Below are positions 56,587 to 64,000 of a stretch of DNA of 64,000 nucleotides, piece by piece. Below the pieces are notes generated by a model. It did not search any database. It worked only from the letters and a program-made list of their open reading frames with translations, and had not been told where the DNA came from. The DNA is from Immersiella caudata. Its lineage: Eukaryota > Ascomycota > Sordariomycetes > Sordariales > Lasiosphaeriaceae. The DNA lies in the NCBI GenBank assembly GCA_030512335.1, contig JAULSU010000004.1, positions 4,216,001 through 4,280,000 on the forward strand, given 5' to 3'. The position numbers and the translations under genes were made by a program. Positions within the stretch are counted from its first letter, which is position 1, and each line of letters opens with the position of its first letter.

Positions 56587-59500
56587 TCAAGCAAGCAACC
56601 ACTCCTTCGTCGCAACCAAGACATGATCAACCTCATTGCCCCATCTCGACCTCCTCTTCAGACTCCCATCAACAACACCTCCGCAGACACCATTCACGCC
56701 CATAACGCTTACATTGACATTTGCTCCATTTTCGTGTCCGTGCTGATGCCCCTTTTCCTCCTCATCAGCGACCAACAGCCACTCCCACTCCCTCAACCCC
56801 ACATACTTGCCAATCAAGTCATCCGGCTTGTCCTTGTTCGCCTCCCTTTCCTTAGCCCAAGTGTCCGGCGCTGGCACTTGCAACCCCGACTTACCCAGCC
56901 TCTCGTGCAGTCTTGCATGCAACGCTGTGAACTCGGCTTCGGGCTTCGTCCACCCGCCCAGCCTGAGGTGCGAGCGCTTGAGAAGCTCCAGCGACCAGCT
57001 TGCCGTCTTGGCGAGCTCCTCTGGCTTCTGTCGGGCGACAGCGGGAGGCGGCGAGGTCGGGGATTTGCTGCCGTTGGATTGGTAGTACAGGATCGGGGGC
57101 TTGGAGTGGAAATCCTTGTGCAGCGTGGCCTCGATCTCGCGGAGAATCTGCTCGTGAATCGACATGGCCCGTCCGGGGCAGTTATCTGCGGTGTAGAGAG
57201 CTGCGAGCATCTGGGACATTTCGACCGTGACGGGATCCAGTGCGCCGCGAGACCGGCGGAGGTTATAGCACATGGTATCGCAGAGGTCGATGGCGGCGGA
57301 GAGGTGGTTGGTCGCCACGTGTGCGTGGACCATGAGACGACCCACGGCGAGAACACGGGCGGCATCCCATTGCTTTTGAACCTCGCGGGACTGCCAGAGC
57401 TTGAGAAGGAGGGCTTCGAGCTCTGGGTAGTTTTGTTGGCTGCCGAGGAGGCGGACGATGCCGGCGAGGTCCTCGAATTTGAGGCGGACGAAGTCGATCT
57501 TGTTGGCTTTGAAGATTGCAAGGGCCTCGGTGGTGACGAGGGCGGAGAACTTGAGGTACTCAGACCAGAGCTTGGGATCGTTGGGCTTGCGGACGTCGAT
57601 GCCGGCCATGAACTCGGCGAGGTTGTAGGCATAGCGCGCGCGGTGCAGGTCGTTGTAGAGGTGCTGGCCGTGTGCGAAGTGAAAGACGCACTTGGCAACC
57701 TCGAGCGCTTTCTTGAAATCTCCGGCTTCCAAGAGGGCGGCGACCTTGGCGTTGCCAGACTTGCAAACGAGTGCAGCAAAGTCAACCTTGGTGAATTCTT
57801 TGCTGAGGCTTGCAAGCAAAGCTAAATAGAAGATGCGGGTGTGCTCATCCTGAGTCTTGATGAAGGCTGAGTACTTGGTCTTGAAGATGTGGAACAGCTT
57901 CTTGTCGAGGATGACGATCATATGTTCATGCTTCTGCTCGACCCAGAAGGACCTGAGCTTTGCACCGCATTCGAGAATGACCTCAACCTTGGTCTCGGTG
58001 CCGATGACCCTCTTGTATTCCTCATAGAGCGAGATCTCGAGCAGGGTGACCGCCATCAGCTCGGAATACGTGGAGACGACCTTCTCGGTCAAGTGTCGCT
58101 CAAAGAAGACGAGGAAGACAAAAGCAGCCTTGGTAATAGTAGCATCAAACTTGAGGACAACGTCCGTGGCCATTTCGAAATCCTCCCCGAACACCGTGAT
58201 GTGCCGTGAATACCGAACAATCTTGAGGCCATGCTGCACCAGGCCGGCAGCGAGGTAGATTTCTGCGAGTGTCGCCGCAGCGTGGTAGAAAGACATGGAT
58301 CCGCATCCCGACTTGGCGATGTTGATGAAGGCGACAGTGAGAATCTGGGTAATTTTGGTCTGACATTCCTTGGTGCCGAGCTTCTGGTACAAGACAACGA
58401 TGTCTCTCAGCTTCAGTAGCGTCTTCTCATGCCAGCAACCAAATTGGACAATCAGTTGGGCGTAAGCCTCGAGGCACAACTGAATGGCGCGCTCGACAGT
58501 TGTTGTCGTGGTCGAGGCGCCGGACGTGATGATGGTCACATAGACTTTGGAAAGTCGCTTCTTGACGGTCGTCACGGTCGTTTCGGTGATGGCCGTGGCC
58601 GTGGTCTTCGTCTCGGTGGTTCGCTTGATGACCTCCTCGTAAATGGTCACAGACTCGTGCTGGTGCTTCTCGATCCTCGCGCAAAACCCAGCAAGCGCGA
58701 TCATGGCCAGAATGAGGATGGACGAGGAAGAGCTGAACCTCACAGTAACCGTCTCTCGATACCTCACCGAGATCTCGTAGAGAACGGAAATCTCAACCTT
58801 GGCGTGGAATTCCAAGACATGGACATATCTTTCGTAGATCAGATGGATGAGCTCCTCTGTAAAGACGCACTCCTTGCCGTGGTGGATGAATGTCTCCCAG
58901 AGAACACCGCAAATGTGCTGAAGCTCAAGCCAGCTCTTCCTCTCGTGGTAATACGTGACCAAAATCACGGCTGCCTCGAAAGCGTCGTGATGGCAGTGCT
59001 TCCGGTTGGCGTTGAGCACTTTGACGATCTCAATGTAGTACTCGTACGCCTCGACGCGACCCAAGAGCTTGCAGTGGGAGGCAAGAGCGTACAGAAGCCT
59101 GATCGTGAGCTTGTGCGATGCGCCCAACTGCTTCCGGTATTTTGCAAGCAGCTCGACATAGACCTCGATGACCCTTTCATGGCGGTGGTGTTCCTCATAG
59201 AAGCGAATGAGCACAGCGAGAGCCTCTTCGATCCTCACGTCGGTGACCTGTAAAGAGGTGAGGCAGGCGTAGTAGATACGGAGATAAATGGCTTCGGCTT
59301 TGTCGAAGAAATGCTGGCGGTGGTAGCAAATTGCAAGACGAGTGGCCACCAGGATGCATTCCGACACGAAGTGTTCCGACAACTCGACGCTGACTTCGGC
59401 CGTCAGGATGGCCTTCCAAGTCACCTCCAAGGAGCGCTTGATGATGACTTCTGCGTCTGCCCATTTCTCGCCCTTGATGAACAGGTTCACAAGCGCGAGG

Positions 59501-62500
59501 CAGGAGTTGAAGAAAACCAAGTCGACTTTGCTCTTCTTGCACCGGGTGAAGTGCGTCTCGAAGATCTCCCGCACCACAGTCTCGGTGACCTCGGTTACTG
59601 TCGTGGTGGTTGTTTTCGTCGTGACTGTGGTCTCCGTGATCTCCTCCACGACCTCGGTGATGAGGATGGTTGTTTGAACCGCTTCCTCGTCTGTAACGGT
59701 TCCCTTGCTCTTGAACCATCCCCAAACCTTAGTGAAAACCAAGATGGCAATCTGGAGGAGACCAAAGGCCTTGAACAGAACGCCAATCTCCCGAATGAGG
59801 ACGATGATCGACTTCTCCTCGCAACTGTGATGCTCATACTCGACCCACAGGCAAATCAGAATATTGGAGGCTTCCTCAATGCGGCCAAGCCTCTTGAGAA
59901 ACCTAATGTACTCGAGGGCGATGTTGATCTTGGTGATATGAAGAGTGATGGTCGTCTTCAGCCGGCAGATTTCGGACAGGCGTCGCCAAAGCGTGATGTA
60001 AATCTTCTCAGCCAGGTACCATTGCTTCTGGTTTTCGTAAAAGAGTGCGAGGCGGAGGAGAATCTCAACTCGCTTTTCATCATCGGGTTCCTTTCCGTCC
60101 GTGGCCTCGAAGAACAGCTCGGCGTATTCGTTGATGCCAGTGACCGAAGTTTCGCCCTTGAGGACTATGTCCATCCCACCAAGATGCTCGCAAAGACGCC
60201 GAGCCTCGGGGGACTTTTTGCCGTACACGAAGATGTAGATCTCGTAGAGGACCTTGCGGATGACGGCCGCATTGTGCTCCTCCTTGATGTCGATGTAGAG
60301 CTTGGCAAGGATCTCGTACCATTTGATGACAAGCTTGCTGTTCCGACCATGCTTCTCCTTGTATACCTCAATGATGAGGAGGATCATCTGCTCGCGGTAT
60401 GTGACGATCTCTGTCCTTGTGGTGATGGTGATGGTCTCGGTGTACTGGAGGAAGAGTGTCGTGCATGTCACAACGGCTGCGTTGACGCTGGACAGAATGG
60501 CCTTTCCGAGCGTGGCAGCTCGGTAGAAGCATTTGGCTCCTGCCAGAGTCTCCGTTGTCGAAACATGAAGGTTGCCCAGAATGATCAAGCTCTGGAGCAC
60601 CGCGATGTGCTTCTCTCCAAAGGATGCCTCCCTGATCTTCAGCGAGAATTCGTGAAGCTCGATGAGTCTCGACGGTGGCAGGCCGTAGGAGCGGCTTGAT
60701 CTTTCCAGGAGAGCAAAGCGGCAAGATGCAGGAAAGAACTCGCGGAAATCTTTGCTCAAGAGTAGGGCGCCGTCCTCTCCGCAGAGGCTGGATGCTCGGA
60801 AATGGCTCTGCCAGTGTCTGACAGCGTAGTAAAGGAGAGCATTTGAGTGGAACAGTTCGTCGAGATTCTTGTCACCAATGAGATCGAATGACGGGTCGCA
60901 GTCATTAAGTAAGCTGAGCCTCGAGTACAGGAGCAGCGCCAGAGTCAGATGACGATGGGCGTCCTTGGCCGACGGCAGCGACTTGCCCATTTGTGACTGC
61001 GTGTAGGCGTGGATAGATTTGCTCTTGAAGCGAACCATGCCGCCCTGAATGACCACAATGTCCCCGCATGTAGACTTGATGAGCCTCGGCACGTTGACTT
61101 CGTCTCCGAATTTGCGGGCTTGGACATTGAGACGGAGAAGTTCGGCCATCTCTGCAACCATGAGCGGCCTGTCAGCTGCAAGCATGAAGGACAACAGCGT
61201 CCGAGTAGCCTCGCTCTTGAGAGACAACCCTGTGAAGAGCTTCTTCAGGGTCTCTTCGAGGTTGGCGCTGAAGCCTCGCGCCGTCTTCAGGAAGCTGTCA
61301 GGGGTCGCCTCCTTGGCGAGCACCCGGGTGACGACATAGGCCCATATGAAGGATGTTTTGGCTTTCTGCGTGAGTTCCTGAACGATCTTGTCCCGGTCTT
61401 CACCACCCAGCTTTGAGAATGGGGCGAGGGAGGAGAAAGTCTGTCGGAAATAAGCCTTGATGTCGGAGCTCAAGTGCTGTGGGGTGATGGTAAAGTGGCT
61501 GCAACCGTCGCTGAGATGGGAGATGGCCTTGGACAAGGTGACCATCCGAATGGTCTTGAACTTGGAGATGCATTTCCGAAGCGCCTTGTGAAACTCCAAG
61601 GGGGTCTTGTCACCTATAAGTTCATGGAATCCGTCGACAATGATGACCAAGTTGGAGCCGCGGTCGTTTAGGGTTCGAAGCCCAGACTCCAGGGCAGTCC
61701 ATAGCGATGTTTCAAGTTTCGATTGCGAGTGGTGCTGACCGTATGCCTCGAAAGCCGCTGAGAGTTTCTCATAGAGGCTGACATCACCAACGCTCTTCTC
61801 GAGAAGTTGGAAGAGAATTCCCTTGAGGAACTCGAGCGCTGTGCATTGGCCCGGGGAGTCATGGGCTGGGAGGTGGTCAGCGGGAAAACGATCCTATGGA
61901 TAGTCTCGGGACTCACGGAATGTGTAAAGCAGCGTGGAGAACTGAGTGTGATTGAGGGGTCGCTGAAGACGCTCCTTGATCCATCCAGCCAGGACTGTCT
62001 TTCCGGTGCCGGATTCTCCTGTGATTGTGAGGGCCTTATCGCTGCCCCTGAAGAACTCGATCAGCGGGTTCTTGAGCCACTCGCAAGTGTCTTCGGCCCT
62101 CTTTATGCTCTCGGCAACTTGATCGTAGAAAGATCCTTGGACCGAACGGTCGTGTTTGAGGTGATGACGGATCGACTTGAGGGTAAGTCCACTGCTTCGG
62201 TAGCCCAACTTCAAGGACCACATCTTGCTGGTGAGGAGGCCGCGCCTTTTCCAGACGGCAGCTAGGTCGCCGCCAAAGACAGCATCGAAGTCAATGGTGA
62301 CAGACTTGCCGGCACCCAGGTTGCTGATTTGCTGGCGGTAGTAGATCGAGATGCTGCCAACTAGGTCGACCACGTCGCAGTAGAGTTGTGCCACTGTCTC
62401 CTTCACTTCACGCGAGGAATGATAGATGTCGTGAATCTGGCTGACGTGCAAGATCAACAGGCTCAGCTCGTACAACGCTTGGAACGTGGGCAGAAGTGCC

Positions 62501-63188
62501 TCGGCCTGCTGAGGCCCAATCTGTATCGAATGTTAGCAGGCATTCCTTCCTATCAGATGCAAAAAGACTGGCGTACCTCGAGTAGAATCTGAGTGCTGCC
62601 AAGAGCAGTGATGGAGGCGGACTCGGTCCCAGGGCAGAACTGCCCAACGCCAGCGCCAAACCACCACAGTTGCAGACCGAAACATTGCGCTGCCCGAAGG
62701 ACGCGGTCCCAGTCACTGCCCCGGCGCGGCATATGGATAAGGCGCTCATCGGAGATGTACTCAAGGTATGACCTCAAGTCGAGCGTATTGAAGAAGGTCT
62801 CGGAGTAGTCACCGAATCTGCAAATGTCGTCACGGATGACCCGGGTGATCTCAGCGATACGGGTGACGTGAATCGAAGCGGTAGTCGTGGTGACTTGGCT
62901 GTGAGCGGTGTTCGATGTCGACACGGAGACGGCATCGTCTGCAATCTGCACCGTCTTCTCGGAGCTGGAACTGCTGACGGTACTGACAGAGACGCTCAAG
63001 GCGTCGGACCCCTTGCGCAGGCTCTTCGCGGACAGGCCATGGGCAGATTCCTGCAGACCGGCGCGGATGGTCTCCATGACGGTTCGGGCGGTGCCGTGTT
63101 CGGCGGAATCCTCGGTCGGACCGTTCGAAGCAAGAGACGATGCCGAGCTGCGCTTCTTAACTAGCAAGCCCTTCCGCAGGCTTAGCAT
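56587..63188 (-). CDS. Giant STAND (NACHT-like) ATPase with long TPR array
   Basis: A 2,164-residue NLR-like protein. Exons 62577-63188, 61917-62520 and 56587-61865 join in frame, the second splice giving YTFPHDSPGQ. Residues 1-110 are Ser/Thr/Val-rich. About 110-340 is a helical domain typical of fungal STAND N-termini (IRDDICRFGDYSETFF, YELSLLILHVSQIHDIY). The ATPase has Walker A GESGTGKT at 362-369 and a Walker B-like LVIIVDGFHE at 478-487, then the fungal NACHT block KTSFIWAYVVTRVL and a winged-helix-like AADRPLMVAEMAELL. From about 750 to 2080 it is TPR-like helical repeats (WYLAEKIYITLW, RIEEASNILICLW, WADAEVIIKRSLE, WLELQHICGVLW). Thr/Glu/Val-rich segments interrupt the array. STAND proteins are signal-sensing switches, some in heterokaryon incompatibility or defence; the ligand and output here are unknown. 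Confidence 0.85.
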
Positions 63189-63866
63189 AGTCGAGCAAGA
63201 CAGAAGTAGATGAAGAGAGGCTCCCAGATGGGCTCGTCTGGCGGAAAGGGGGGTCTGGCTGCCCCGCGCTGTGGTCTGGAAACCCACCTCATGATATACG
63301 GCTACGGCTCAGTGCCGGAGCAGCAAGCCCGCCGCTCTCCCCTTTCTCCCACATGGCCTGGCGTTTTTCATTGGGCATCATTCCGAATATTGCGACATGA
63401 GAGACGAGCTGAATGGAATGATTGCCTGTCACCCCGGACCCGAGAGCCTACGTTGGTGGTCCATTTTGGTCTCGAACGATTGGTGATGGGTCGGCTGCTT
63501 TGTGGCTCGGGTCTGGACCCTGCAGGAACAAGGAGTGTGTTGAGGGTTCCTGGGGCCTCGATTGTGCAGTGCATTTCGTGATCGGTAGCGCAGGTGTCAC
63601 GGCAGTGACCCCAAGCCACATTTGCTCGACCAAGGCTGAAGCCGGGGTGCAAGCTGAGATCGCGGGGGGCCGCATCAGGGATATGCTTCCTCTTGGCGTC
63701 CAATACCGACATGGGGCGAGCTGTGTGAGGCTGGAAGAGCTTCAATTGGGCTTAGCATATTGCCTCGGCAGAGCTGGACGAAATCTCCAATGCGGGTGCC
63801 CGAAAAGCCGACGTAAAATTATCGGCAACTTTCCAATGGTTCGTTCTTTCTTTGAAAAATGCGAAT
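63189..63866. other. Upstream region of STAND gene
   Basis: About 680 bp, presumably the promoter of the STAND gene and the 3' side of the next gene. Overlapping frames of 120-150 codons have no motif. Confidence 0.45.
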
Positions 63867-64000
63867 TCAATTTCTGACCCCCACGCTGAACCTGGCTGCG
63901 GCCCCTTGGGCAACGAGCTCGACAAAAGTCCTATCCTTGGCATTGATGATGGCCTCTGTCCCCTTTCTCCTAATGATCGGTTTCACCCGCGTTCCGAAGT
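63867..64000 (-). CDS. Possible C-terminal fragment of a gene running off the right edge
   Basis: On the minus strand a frame is open from the window edge for 43 codons to a TGA at 63867-63869. Its translation (TRVKPIIRRKGTEAIINA, then DRTFVELVAQGAAARFSVG) alternates charged and hydrophobic residues like a folded enzyme's end. I do not recognise the family. Two plus-strand frames, one from an ATG at 63859, are also open to the edge, so strand and reality are uncertain. Confidence 0.3.
   Translation of the reverse strand, partial: FGTRVKPIIRRKGTEAIINAKDRTFVELVAQGAAARFSVGVRN

Noticed and set aside
1..64000. tRNA, 5S rRNA, snRNA or CRISPR-like arrays
   Set aside because: Several GTTCRA-like B-box strings were looked at (for example near 37620) but lack a matching A box and clover-leaf arms; no direct-repeat array with spacers was seen.
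1..64000. Transposons or repeat-induced point mutation islands
   Set aside because: No transposase or reverse-transcriptase motif, no long terminal repeats and no AT-rich, TpA-rich block were seen.

Overview
The window is nuclear DNA from a filamentous ascomycete (Pezizomycotina, most likely Sordariomycetes). Genes carry short introns, mostly 50-100 bp, with GT...AG ends. Coding DNA is GC-rich, many genes are single-copy ascomycete housekeeping genes, and intergenic gaps run from 0.2 to 3 kb. I see no transposon, no AT-rich degenerate block, no tRNA or rRNA and no CRISPR array. I rebuilt 19 complete protein genes. For the 17 that are spliced, the exon sums are divisible by three and the joined proteins read through family motifs. 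One more possible gene end sits at the right edge.

Left part (1-31 kb) is dense in core genes: the exocytic SM protein Sec1; the ribosome-assembly helicase Dbp10, divergent from a spliceosomal J-protein of the DNAJC8/Spf31 type; the ribosomal-protein import adaptor Syo1, divergent from a type II membrane glycosyltransferase-like protein; a DUF202 membrane protein, divergent from replication protein A subunit 2; a GNAT acetyltransferase; isopentenyl-diphosphate isomerase; a MATE transporter; the U2 snRNP protein Lea1/U2A'; a Dpb3-type histone-fold protein, divergent from a ClC chloride/proton exchanger. Ribosome assembly, splicing and replication functions are over-represented, but nothing shows an operon-like unit.

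Middle part (31-50 kb) is looser: cysteine dioxygenase, a seven-helix receptor, an unknown fungal coiled-coil protein behind a 3-kb gene-free stretch, a large Gln/His/Pro-rich C2HC zinc-finger protein and an annexin.

Right part (50-64 kb) is the accessory-looking end. It has a small secreted Ser/Thr-rich protein, a 2-oxoglutarate/Fe(II) oxygenase closely resembling the microbial ethylene-forming enzyme but with an 80-residue basic N-terminal extension, and a 2,164-residue STAND/NACHT-like ATPase with a very long TPR tail interrupted by Thr/Glu/Val-rich segments. These last two genes are the most interesting items. Both are set in long gene-poor DNA, and the space between them holds an 18-base G tract. 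No tool was run: all gene models, residue numbers and family calls come from reading the sequence and from memory of the families.
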